Positions 9,510-17,817 of a stretch of DNA of 64,000 nucleotides are shown here, piece by piece (the stretch's first letter is position 1; each line of letters opens with the position of its first letter). Position numbers and translations under genes: made by a program. The notes under the pieces are model-generated. The model was not told the origin of the DNA and did no database searches. It worked only from the letters and a program-made list of their open reading frames with translations. The stretch is from Candidatus Hydrogenedentota bacterium. Lineage in GTDB: Bacteria; Hydrogenedentota; Hydrogenedentia; Hydrogenedentales; SLHB01. The stretch is from contig JABWCD010000024.1 in NCBI GenBank assembly GCA_013359265.1, positions 19,123 through 83,122 of the forward strand, given 5' to 3'.

Positions 9510-10874
9510 ATGATTGTCGACATGCGAATCCGACCTTCCGATCTGCAATCGGCCCTGCACGAATTCTTTGGCGTTGCGGGGCGAAAAATCCGGCGTCTGA
9601 ACAGGGCGTGGGACCCGGCAAAGGGTTCCCCGGTGTTCACGCGCGCAGGAAAATACACGTCGCGCGGGTGGACGGAGTGGACGCAGGGGTTTCAATTCGG
9701 TTGTCAGATTCTGCAGTTTGATGCCACAAACGAGGCCGCGTTCCTGAAGATGGGCCGCGAGAACACGCTGCGGTATATGGCGCCGCACGTCAGCCACGTC
9801 GGGGTCCACGATCACGGATTTAACAATGTGTCCACGTACGGCAACCTGCGCCGGCTGGCGCGAGAAGGCCGCACAAAAGAGGGCGCGGACGCGGTCCATT
9901 TTTACGAGATGGCCCTTAAAGCGTCGGGCGCGGTGCAGGCGGCGCGCTGGACCGCGACGCACGATGGCGGAGGGTTCATACATTCGTTCAACGGGCCGCA
10001 CTCGCTATTCAGCGATACGATTCGCTCGTGCCGCGTGCTGGTGCTCGGACACCAACTTGGACATTGTTTGATGGCCGAGAACGATAGAAAGATATCGTTG
10101 CTCGACCGCGCAATCGAACACGCGATCGCCACGGCACGATACAATGTCTACTACGGCGAGGGCCGGGACGCGTACGACGTTCGCGGGCGCGTGGCGCACG
10201 AGAGCATTTTCAACACGAAGGATGGCCGGTACCGTTGCCCGAGCACGCAGCAGGGTTATTCACCGTTCACGACGTGGACGCGCGGGCTTGCGTGGGTCGT
10301 GCTCGGGTACGCGGAATTCCTTGAAGCGCTAGGCGCGTTTCCGGAGTCGGCGTTCAAGTCATTCGGTGGAAAAAAGAAACTTACCGCGATTTTCCAGAAA
10401 GCCGCGATTTCCGCGGCGGAATTCTATATCGAGCGCACGCCGGCCGATGGTATTCCGTATTGGGACACGGGCGCACCCGGACTTGCGAATATGCCCGGAT
10501 ATATTGACCGGCCTGCGCAAATCGACAATCCATACGAGCCCGTGGACAGTTCGGCCGCGGTTATCACCGCGCAAGGGTTGCTGCGTCTTGGCCGCGCGCT
10601 CGGCGCGAAAGGGAAACGGTTCACGCAAGCGGGCCTCACGGTTGCGCGGTCGCTGTTCGCGCCGCCGTACTTATCCACAAGTTATCAACATGAAGGGATA
10701 CTCCTGCACTCTGTCTACCATCGTCCGAACGGTTGGGACTACGTTCCGAAGGGCAAGCGCGTGCCGCAAGGGGAATCATCGATGTGGGGGGACTTCCATG
10801 CGATGGAGCTTGCGGTGTATCTTATGCGAACAATTCATGGTGGGCCGTACCTTGCGTTCTACGATCGCGGGTGA
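9510..10874 (+). CDS. GH88/GH105-like six-hairpin glycoside hydrolase
   Basis: A 454-residue protein. GWTEWTQGFQFG, HDHGFNNVSTYG and YSPFTTWTRGLAWV match the unsaturated glucuronyl hydrolase type of (alpha/alpha)6 barrel, which acts on polysaccharide-lyase products. No signal peptide is seen from the ATG at 9510 (MIVDMRIRPSDLQ), suggesting a cytoplasmic enzyme; the frame stays open upstream but only overlaps the transporter gene. It begins 43 bp after the metal transporter. The family call is firm, the precise substrate is not. Confidence 0.82.
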   Translation: MIVDMRIRPSDLQSALHEFFGVAGRKIRRLNRAWDPAKGSPVFTRAGKYTSRGWTEWTQGFQFGCQILQFDATNEAAFLKMGRENTLRYMAPHVSHVGVHDHGFNNVSTYGNLRRLAREGRTKEGADAVHFYEMALKASGAVQAARWTATHDGGGFIHSFNGPHSLFSDTIRSCRVLVLGHQLGHCLMAENDRKISLLDRAIEHAIATARYNVYYGEGRDAYDVRGRVAHESIFNTKDGRYRCPSTQQGYSPFTTWTRGLAWVVLGYAEFLEALGAFPESAFKSFGGKKKLTAIFQKAAISAAEFYIERTPADGIPYWDTGAPGLANMPGYIDRPAQIDNPYEPVDSSAAVITAQGLLRLGRALGAKGKRFTQAGLTVARSLFAPPYLSTSYQHEGILLHSVYHRPNGWDYVPKGKRVPQGESSMWGDFHAMELAVYLMRTIHGGPYLAFYDRG

Positions 10875-10933
10875 CGGTGCGAATGGTGTGCGGTGCGTGT
10901 TACGTTCATCGCGCGCGGCGGGGGAGAAACTTC

Positions 10934-11290
10934 ATGGCCCAATCGCAGTCAACGCCACGGAAACGAGTCACGCGCGAAGACATTCGCAAGCGGGAGATCA
11001 AGTTGGACATTGTAGAGCGCAAACCGGCCCCGCCGCTTTCATGGCGGTGGATGTCGCTGGTATTTCTTCCGATCGTGTTGTGGGTGATCATTCCGGAGCG
11101 CGGCGCGCTGTGGCTGGCGTTCATGGCGACGGCGTTTTGGATCGGCGTGACCGGCATGCTGGTCGGCGAACGCAAGCGTGACGACTTTGACACGGGCCGC
11201 GAGATAACTCTTTCGATCGTACGCGCGGGCGCGCTGGGTCTGGCGCTGGGGTGCTGGGCGTTTCTCATTCTCGGGTCGAAGCCGAGTTAG
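10934..11290 (+). CDS. Small membrane protein of unknown function
   Basis: A 118-residue protein beginning at the ATG at 10934, which has GGGGAG eight bases upstream. The first 35 residues are charged (RKRVTREDIRKREIK), followed by three hydrophobic segments (WMSLVFLPIVLWVII, LWLAFMATAFWIGVTGML and AGALGLALGCWAFLIL). I do not recognise a family. It follows the GH88-like gene by 60 bp in the same direction and may be cotranscribed. Confidence 0.6.
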   Translation: MAQSQSTPRKRVTREDIRKREIKLDIVERKPAPPLSWRWMSLVFLPIVLWVIIPERGALWLAFMATAFWIGVTGMLVGERKRDDFDTGREITLSIVRAGALGLALGCWAFLILGSKPS

Positions 11291-11588
11291 TCCATTTCGC
11301 GATACGTTAGCGCGCGCTCTTGAACTGCTTCTTCTTGGTTCGAGTGCGGATGCGCCGCGCATTTGCGCGTTTCTGCGCAACCAAACAAAGAAAGTCGAGT
11401 GGCACTGGAATAGTTGTCACACCCGCATCCGGGTGCGCGGAAACCATGAAAGAGCGAAGCGGGGCTTTTCAAGGGCGCGTCACGAAGTGGAAAGCGTCGT
11501 AACGGGTAAAGTTCTATTCTCGGAACGGACTGTGAATACGTACATCAACCATTATTCGATTATCGGGCGCGAGCGGCGGCGCGCCGCC
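11291..11588 (+). other. Intergenic region with one copy of a dispersed repeat
   Basis: Almost 300 bp without a convincing gene. Two short AT-poor palindromic stretches (GCGCGC near 11310 and CGCATTTGCGCG near 11355) and, at 11457-11493, a 37-bp element that recurs at 43816-43852. Short open frames here have no family features. Confidence 0.5.
11457..11493 (+). repeat. Dispersed 37-bp repeat, copy A
   Basis: Aligns without gaps to 43816-43852 with 31 of 37 identical positions; the core is AAGCGGRGCTTTTCAAGRGC. Both copies lie in intergenic DNA downstream of plus-strand genes. Confidence 0.6.
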
Positions 11589-13793
11589 ATGCCGATAACA
11601 CGAGTCCTATTGAAACAGAACTACGCAGCGTGGGAACTGCTTTTTTTCGCCTTAGCCGCATTTTGCCTTTCGGCCCGCGCCGGTGCGGACGATTCGCATT
11701 CACCGCTTCCGGTGAAGGTCGGAGAATTCGAACAGCAGGTGCACACGGCGTATACGGAAGCGGACGGGCTTCCATCGAACGACGTGCACGCGATCGCTCA
11801 AGACGGTGATGGCGCGATCGTCGTGCGAACTGCAAGCGGTCTGGCGAAGTTTGCCGATGGAGGCTGGACGAAGGAAGAGGACTCGTCGGCGTTCTCGAAT
11901 ACAGACTGGCAAACGGCCAACTGGTTTCCGGGCCTTGCACAGTTTGTGGGCAACGAGTCCGCGATCCGCGAAGCCGCGCAACACGAAGGCGAATACGCCG
12001 TCGCCGCGGAGAACGGGCTTTTTATAGGCGACGGCGAACACTGGACCATGGCGCTGCCGCATCAGGGCGCGATTCGATGGGCGCCGACGGACGTGCGCGC
12101 GGCCGGATACGACGGACAAGGCAGACTTTGGTTTGCGTGTCCGCAGGGCGTGGGATTCCGGGAGAGCGCGAACGCGTGGCGGCTGTTCACGGGTGCGGAT
12201 GGGCTGCCGTTTAACGACTTCACGTGTATGGCGACGGGGCCAAAGGGCGTGTGGTTCGGCACGACGAACGGCGCAATACGGTACGTTGACGGCGATTTCG
12301 AGTTCCGGCAGGGCCGGCGATGGTTGCTCGACAACTATGTGCGCGGCGTCGTGGTCGATGCGGACGGCGGCGCGTGGTTCGCGACGTCCGCCGGCGTGTC
12401 TCGAATTGAATTTCGACCGACAACCTTAGCGGACAAGGCAACATACTTCGCCGAGCAGATTGACAAGTACCATCGCCGCACGCGGCTTGGGTATGTGAAC
12501 CCCGCCACGCTGTCCACACCGGGCGATAAGAGTACGTCAGTCCCCGAAGCGACGGACAACGACGGGCACTTCGGCGGGTTGTATCTTGGTGCGGCGAGTT
12601 TGGGGTACGCCGCGACGAAGCGCGAGAAACTACGCGAAGACGCAGTGCGCGCATTTGAGGCGCTGGCATTTCTGAGTAAGGTGACCGAAGGTGGCACACA
12701 CCCCGCGCCGAAAGGGTTCATCGCCCGGGCTGTCGCGCCAACCGGCGAACCGAACCCGAACGAATTGGAGGACGCGGAATACAACCAGCGCCGCCAGAAG
12801 AACGATGCGCTGTGGAAATTGATCGAGCCGCGCTGGCCGATCGACGAGACGGGCGAATGGTATTGGAAGTGCGATTCGAGTTCGGACGAGTTGGACGGCT
12901 ACTACTTCGGATTCGGAATCTATTACGACCGTGTGTGTAAAACGGAGGGCGAGAAAGACGCGGTGCGCGAAGTGGTGCGGCGCATAACGGACCACATCAT
13001 CGAGCACGATTACAGCCTGGTCGATCACGACGGGAAGCCGACGCGATGGGCGCATTTTTCGCCGGACGATCTGAACCGGAATTCACACTGGTGGGTCGAA
13101 CGCGGACTCAATTCGTCCAGCATCCTCACGTATTTGACGGTCGCGCACCATATCACCGGCGATCAGAAATATCGGGACATTTTCATGACCCTTGCGACCG
13201 ACGAGGGCTATGCCATGAACCTGATGACGCAGCCAAAAGTCGTGCTGGCGCCGGGCGCGTTCGGGCAGGCAGACGACAACATGGCGTTTATGAACTATTA
13301 CCACCTGGTCCGGTACGAATCCGATCCGAAACTGCTGAACATGTTTCAGAACGCAATGTACTATCACTGGCGCGTCGAGAAGTATGAGCGGAACCCGTTC
13401 TTCAATTTCGTCTATGCGGCGTGCAACTTCGGGAAATCGCGGATCGATCAGTGGGGCGAGACGGACTTGTCGCCGTATGGGCCGTGGCTTGAAGACAGCA
13501 TCGACACGCTGAAGCGGTATCCACTGGACCTCGTGGATTGGCCGGTGTCGAACGCGCATCGCATCGACATGGCGCCTTTGGGCGACCATACGCGGGACCC
13601 CGGGGGCGGTCACCTCGGTGCGGGTCATCGCAACGATGGATACGTCTACCGCATTGACGAGAACCATTCCATCTACTGGGGCGACGATCCCTGGGCGCTC
13701 ACGCACAAGGCCGATGGCACTCGGCTGCGCGAGGGCGTCTCGTATCTTCTCGCGTACTACCTCGGCGTCGTGCACGGGTATATAGCGGGATGA
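11589..13793 (+). CDS. Exported propeller/six-hairpin fusion protein
   Basis: A 734-residue protein from the ATG at 11589, which starts directly with a signal peptide (LLFFALAAFCLSARA). Residues 50-285 contain repeated units of two-component-regulator propeller type (EADGLPSNDVHAIAQDGDG, GADGLPFNDFTCMATGPKG, NYVRGVVVDADGGAWFATS), the same blades found in the sensor part of hybrid histidine kinases. The remaining about 440 residues form an alpha-rich domain (DELDGYYFGFGIYYD, NSHWWVERGLNSSSILTYL) resembling (alpha/alpha)6 barrels. There is no kinase or transmembrane part. I infer a secreted glycan-active or glycan-sensing protein. A longer in-frame start at 11433 is possible but lacks a signal sequence. 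Confidence 0.72.
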   Translation: MPITRVLLKQNYAAWELLFFALAAFCLSARAGADDSHSPLPVKVGEFEQQVHTAYTEADGLPSNDVHAIAQDGDGAIVVRTASGLAKFADGGWTKEEDSSAFSNTDWQTANWFPGLAQFVGNESAIREAAQHEGEYAVAAENGLFIGDGEHWTMALPHQGAIRWAPTDVRAAGYDGQGRLWFACPQGVGFRESANAWRLFTGADGLPFNDFTCMATGPKGVWFGTTNGAIRYVDGDFEFRQGRRWLLDNYVRGVVVDADGGAWFATSAGVSRIEFRPTTLADKATYFAEQIDKYHRRTRLGYVNPATLSTPGDKSTSVPEATDNDGHFGGLYLGAASLGYAATKREKLREDAVRAFEALAFLSKVTEGGTHPAPKGFIARAVAPTGEPNPNELEDAEYNQRRQKNDALWKLIEPRWPIDETGEWYWKCDSSSDELDGYYFGFGIYYDRVCKTEGEKDAVREVVRRITDHIIEHDYSLVDHDGKPTRWAHFSPDDLNRNSHWWVERGLNSSSILTYLTVAHHITGDQKYRDIFMTLATDEGYAMNLMTQPKVVLAPGAFGQADDNMAFMNYYHLVRYESDPKLLNMFQNAMYYHWRVEKYERNPFFNFVYAACNFGKSRIDQWGETDLSPYGPWLEDSIDTLKRYPLDLVDWPVSNAHRIDMAPLGDHTRDPGGGHLGAGHRNDGYVYRIDENHSIYWGDDPWALTHKADGTRLREGVSYLLAYYLGVVHGYIAG

Positions 13794-13882
13794 CAGGCCG
13801 GCCGGAAGGTGTCCGGGTTTCGTGTGAGCGCGAAGCGCTCGTGGTCTGCGTCATTTGAATTTGGCGGTCCCAGTCACGTGGA

Positions 13883-14202
13883 ATACCGCCCGGCACGGAG
13901 ACCGGGCGCTACAAACATCAACAGAATCGATTGACGGGAACCACTAGTGGTTCGTGCCTCTTAAAGTTCGGTGTGCCTCAAGAAACAGGGCGCCGACGCG
14001 CAGACAAATACCGCCCGGCACGGAGACCGGGCGCTACAAACATCAACCAAATCGATTGACGGGAACCACTAGTGGTTCGTGCCTCTTAAAGTTCGGTGCG
14101 CCTCAAGAAACAGGGCGCCGACACGCAGACAAATACCGCACCGCCCGGCACGGAGACCGGGCGCTATAAACATCAACAGAATCGATTGACGGGAACCATT
14201 AG
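13883..14202 (+). repeat. Tandem 125-bp repeat, two full copies and one partial
   Basis: Copies start at 13883, 14008 and 14133. Copies 1 and 2 differ at four positions; copy 3 has a 5-bp duplication (ACCGC) near its start and is cut after about 70 bp. Each unit contains two palindromes: CGCCCGG-8 nt-CCGGGCG, and the perfect 16-bp GAACCACTAGTGGTTC in full copies. The stretch 13794-14198 holds no gene. Copy 3 runs into the stop codon of the glycosidase fragment at 14199. Confidence 0.88.
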
Positions 14203-14642
14203 CCTCTTGAATCGATTTGTTGTTCGGCCCACGCGCGGAGATCGCGGATGGCGGTGTAGAGGACGCCGGCCGCGCCGCGATACTGGCCCGAACCGCGGGG
14301 CGAGTTGTCGAGGGCGTACCATTCGTGGAACCCGTCGTTGTCGATAACGCGCTGCGCCATCGGTATTAGTTCGCGGTAAGCGTCTTCGGCGAACCCATAC
14401 CGGACAAGCTGCCGGATCATGCGCGCGCCGAACCAGGTCCAGTCGCCGCCATTTTGATAGCTGTAGGGTTTCGCCATGGCCGGGTTCTTGAAGTACCCGG
14501 CGGGGTACGGCGGATACATGGTGAGCCCGATCGATGCGGCGCCGGCTGCGGTCGCAGCGAAGCGCAGCCAATTGACAGGCAAACGAGGATCGCTGTTATG
14601 GCTGTCAAAACAAGGCGAACACGAACGGCGCCGCGATGCCAC
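14199..14642 (-). pseudogene. C-terminal fragment of a six-hairpin (amylo-1,6-glucosidase-like) glycosidase
   Basis: From about residue 40 on, this 147-codon minus-strand frame reads as the conserved end of an (alpha/alpha)6 glycosidase (YPPYPAGYFKNPAMAKPYSY, QNGGDWTWFGARMI, NDGFHEWYALDNSPRGSGQY). The family is several times longer, and upstream of 14642 the same frame meets a TGA near 14680; the other two frames show no clean continuation before the divergent propeller gene begins at 14834. The first 30 or so residues (MASRRRSCSPCFDSHN) look like out-of-frame sequence. I read it as the decayed remnant of a lost gene; an expressed small protein is less likely. Confidence 0.6.
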
Positions 14643-14833
14643 ATAGATGGGTTCCCCAATGTATCGGCGCGATGCGCCTCCCCCGCATCATTGTAGACCC
14701 GGCGGTAGGGATTGTGCGAGGCGGCGAATTGCGCGCGCGACCCCGAGACCGTAGGATGGAGCCTGTTATCGGGCAGTACGTACCGCTGCAGGCGTGCCCC
14801 GGATTCGCGGTTATCCAGAGGAGTACTTGCGAC

Positions 14834-16075
14834 ATGCATTCGCTTGTGAGGTCTTTTGTTTTTGCCGCCGGTGCGGTCATCGCGACGTGCGCGGTGGCGG
14901 GCGAGTCGCCGCAGTTCCGCGGGCCGAATCGAGACGGCGTATTCGCCGATGAAACGGGCCTGCTGAAATCGTGGCCGGAAGGCGGGCCGAAGAAGTTGTG
15001 GGTTGCGGCGGGGATCGGCAGGGGCTATTCGTCGGTGTCCGTCGCGGGCGGGAAGATTTATGTGACCGGCATGCGCGACGACGAGACGGGCGTGCTGTCG
15101 ATCTTCGACTTGAGCGGGAAACTCGAGCGCACAATCCCGTACGGCAAAGAAACCATGGAAAAACAGGCACCCGGCGCCCGATCGACCCCCACGCTCGACG
15201 GGGAACGCGTGTACTTCCTGTCCGGAATCGGCGTGCTGTACTGCATCGACCTGACGGCGGGGAAAGCCATATGGGACGTGAATATCCTCGAACGTTTCGG
15301 CGGCGCGTTGCCGATGTGGCATATCGCCGAGTCGGTACTGATCGACGGCAACAACGTCATTTGTACCCCCGGTGGGAAGGAAGGCCGGCTTGCAGCGCTG
15401 AACAAGATGACGGGTGACACCGTCTGGACCACAACCGGTTTCGAAGACACCGCATCGTACTGCTCGCCGGCGATCTTCACACATAACGGCAGGCGCATCC
15501 TCACGACTGCCACCGCAGCCACCATCGTCGGCGCGGAACCCGATACCGGAAAACTGCTGTGGGCCTTCGCGCACAAAGGGCCCTACGACATCCATGCCGT
15601 CACGCCTATTTACAAGGACGGCGGACTCTATTACGTCGCGGGCGACGGTTTCGGCGGCGGTATGCTGAGATTATCGGAAGATGGCGCAAGCGTGACGCCC
15701 ACGTGGGAAAACAAGTCGCTCGATTGCGTGCATAGCGGTGTCGTGTTGGTTGACGGACACCTCTACGGCACGGGCTACCGCGCGGACGCCGCGCTCGAGT
15801 GCCTGGAGTTCGACACCGGCGCGGTGAAGTGGAGCGCGCCCGAGATTCAGGAAGGCATCGTCGTCTACGCGGACGGCATGCTGTACGTGTACGAAGGCCC
15901 GAAAAAGGGCCTCGTCAGCCTCGTCAAAGCGCAGCCCTCCGGCTTCGAGCGCACCGGCTCCTTCGAGATCACCGACGGCGGCGACGACAAGCATTGGGCG
16001 CATCCCACTGTCGCCAATGGCGTCCTCTACATCCGCCACGGCGACGCGGTGATTGCGTATGAGTTGAAGGGGTGA
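14834..16075 (+). CDS. Exported PQQ-type beta-propeller protein
   Basis: A 413-residue protein from the ATG at 14834, with GAGGAG about ten bases upstream and a signal peptide (RSFVFAAGAVIATCAVAG). The mature part starts with QFRGPNRDGVF, a hallmark of the PQQ-like propellers abundant in planctomycete-type genomes, and repeats the blade pattern of LYCIDLTAGKAIWDV, LAALNKMTGDTVWTT and ECLEFDTGAVKWSA. These BamB-like propellers are often scaffolds rather than quinone-dependent dehydrogenases; catalytic residues are not evident. Its function is unknown beyond a periplasmic propeller. Confidence 0.82.
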   Translation: MHSLVRSFVFAAGAVIATCAVAGESPQFRGPNRDGVFADETGLLKSWPEGGPKKLWVAAGIGRGYSSVSVAGGKIYVTGMRDDETGVLSIFDLSGKLERTIPYGKETMEKQAPGARSTPTLDGERVYFLSGIGVLYCIDLTAGKAIWDVNILERFGGALPMWHIAESVLIDGNNVICTPGGKEGRLAALNKMTGDTVWTTTGFEDTASYCSPAIFTHNGRRILTTATAATIVGAEPDTGKLLWAFAHKGPYDIHAVTPIYKDGGLYYVAGDGFGGGMLRLSEDGASVTPTWENKSLDCVHSGVVLVDGHLYGTGYRADAALECLEFDTGAVKWSAPEIQEGIVVYADGMLYVYEGPKKGLVSLVKAQPSGFERTGSFEITDGGDDKHWAHPTVANGVLYIRHGDAVIAYELKG

Positions 16076-16145
16076 GGCGCTTCAGAAGGTTGCGCGGGCG
16101 AAGACGAGCGCTATTTCGTGCGGAAGCGGAGCGGCTGAGCGATAA

Positions 16146-17774
16146 TTACAGCCGCTGATCATCAGCGAGGAGGCGTTCGCGCAGTTTGTCATAGGGCACG
16201 GCCTGCACGGCAATTCCCGTGTCGATAGCCATGACGGCGGCGGTGGCGGCGCTCTGGCCGAGGATCATGAAGACGGGCTCCATGCGGATGGAGCCGAAGG
16301 CGATGTGCGAGCTGGACAGGCAAATTGGGACGAGCAGGTTCTCGCATTCGTCTTGTTTCGGCGTGAGCGCCCGGTAGTCGATAGCATAAGGTTTGTCGGG
16401 CTTGACGCCGATATCGCCCTCGTTCTGCACGAATCCGTCAGGTTTTATATAGCGTTGCACGTTGTGGCTGTCCATCGCATAGGAACCCATTCCCACGGAC
16501 ATCGCCACGTCGCGTTTGCCGAGCACCTCATGTTCGGTCATGACGAACGCGCCGATCATGCGCCTCGCTTCGCGCACGTAAATCTGGTGCGGCCAGTTGC
16601 CGTTGTCCGTGAACTCGTCTTTCGCGAGGCCCCACTTGCCCATTGCCTCGCGCACGTCCTGCGGCACGCGCGGATCGTTGGCCATGAAGTACATTAATCC
16701 CTTCTGATACCGCGTATGCTCGTCGAGAATCTTGCGCCTGCGTTCGTACGACGCTTCGGGATAGTCGTAATTCGCGCCGATATTGTCCGTGCTGAAGGGG
16801 CCGTGATTGTTGGTGTCGGTCTTGCGGTTCGGAATGGGGTCGAATTTTTGGAAGTGTTCGCGCCAGCCGGACTCGAACACACGCAACAGCAGTTCGTATT
16901 GCGCGGCGTCATAGCCTTCCGGTTTCTCGAACGGCACGCGGTTCTCCGGGTGATCGGTGAGGCACATGCGGTAGCAGTACGCCTGCACGCGCTTGTCCGC
17001 CGCGCCGAATTCGCCCGGCGGATCGGCAGAGACACGCGGCAGCAACCCGCTCGCGGGATCGCCGGGGACCTTGTATGGGCTGATTTCCGCCATGAAGTAG
17101 TGGCGATGGTGCAGCACGCCGGTCTGCACGCCGTTCCATTTCTCGCCGTACGCCGCGGTCGATTCGCGGCCCACGTGGTACGACACACCCGCCGCGGCCA
17201 TGAGATCGCCTTCGTACGTCGCGTCGATGAACACCTTCGCGCGATACGCATCGCCCGCGAGCGTGCGTATCGCGACAATGTGGCCGTCCTCCTTGGTTAC
17301 GCCATGTTCGCGGTCGAGCCACGCATCGCGGTGGACGGGAATCGAATGCTCTTTGACGAACTCCTCGAAGACCGCCTCCGCGACGTGCGGCTCGAATATC
17401 CACATCGTGCGGTTGTCGCCGTCGATCGCGGGCGTGCCCTGGCCCTTGTTGCCGTACTCCTCGCGCGTTTGCCAACGCCACGCCTCGGCACTGTCGTAAT
17501 GCTTCCACACGCGATGATAGAACTCGCGCGCAATGCCGCCAATCGTTTCCTTCTTGCCGGTGTCGGTCCAGCCGAGACCGCCGCTGCTCAATCCGCCGAG
17601 GTGTTTGTCCGGCGAAACGACAACAACGGAATGGCCCATCCGCGCGACCTGTACCGCGGCGGCAATGGCGGACGAGGTGCCGCCGTAGATGGCGACATCC
17701 GCGTCATATTCGGCCGCTGACGCGCTGCCCGTCAGCGCCAGCGCAATCAGCAACACAGAAGACTGCCGCTGCAT
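16146..17774 (-). CDS. Exported FAD-dependent oxidoreductase
   Basis: A 542-residue protein with a signal peptide (MQRQSSVLLIALALTGSASA) followed at once by an FAD-binding Rossmann motif (DVAIYGGTSSAIAAAVQVAR, then VVVVSPDKHLGGLSSGG). C-terminal signature SSSHIAFGSIRMEPVFMILG and GQSAATAAVMA are typical of the FAD_oxidored family widespread in PVC bacteria, whose substrates, possibly sugars or polyols, are unknown. The start codon at 17774 lies inside a heptamer repeat tract (17774-17801) and no Shine-Dalgarno is visible, so the start could differ. It ends the minus-strand run that begins with the haem/copper protein. Confidence 0.85.
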   Translation of the reverse strand: MQRQSSVLLIALALTGSASAAEYDADVAIYGGTSSAIAAAVQVARMGHSVVVVSPDKHLGGLSSGGLGWTDTGKKETIGGIAREFYHRVWKHYDSAEAWRWQTREEYGNKGQGTPAIDGDNRTMWIFEPHVAEAVFEEFVKEHSIPVHRDAWLDREHGVTKEDGHIVAIRTLAGDAYRAKVFIDATYEGDLMAAAGVSYHVGRESTAAYGEKWNGVQTGVLHHRHYFMAEISPYKVPGDPASGLLPRVSADPPGEFGAADKRVQAYCYRMCLTDHPENRVPFEKPEGYDAAQYELLLRVFESGWREHFQKFDPIPNRKTDTNNHGPFSTDNIGANYDYPEASYERRRKILDEHTRYQKGLMYFMANDPRVPQDVREAMGKWGLAKDEFTDNGNWPHQIYVREARRMIGAFVMTEHEVLGKRDVAMSVGMGSYAMDSHNVQRYIKPDGFVQNEGDIGVKPDKPYAIDYRALTPKQDECENLLVPICLSSSHIAFGSIRMEPVFMILGQSAATAAVMAIDTGIAVQAVPYDKLRERLLADDQRL

Positions 17775-17801
17775 TTTGGATTTTAGATTTTGGATTTTGG
17801 A
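17774..17801 (-). repeat. TTTTGGA heptamer tract overlapping a start codon
   Basis: Four consecutive heptamers on the plus strand, TTTTGGA, TTTTAGA, TTTTGGA, TTTTGGA. The same unit forms the inverted repeats at 53682-53712 and 54124-54154. Here the outer base belongs to the ATG of the FAD oxidoreductase gene. Confidence 0.85.
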
Positions 17802-17817
17802 TTGAATGTCGAGAACC

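Noticed and set aside
13883..14202. CRISPR array
   Set aside because: Units are 125 bp with no unique spacers and there are no cas genes; it is an ordinary tandem repeat.
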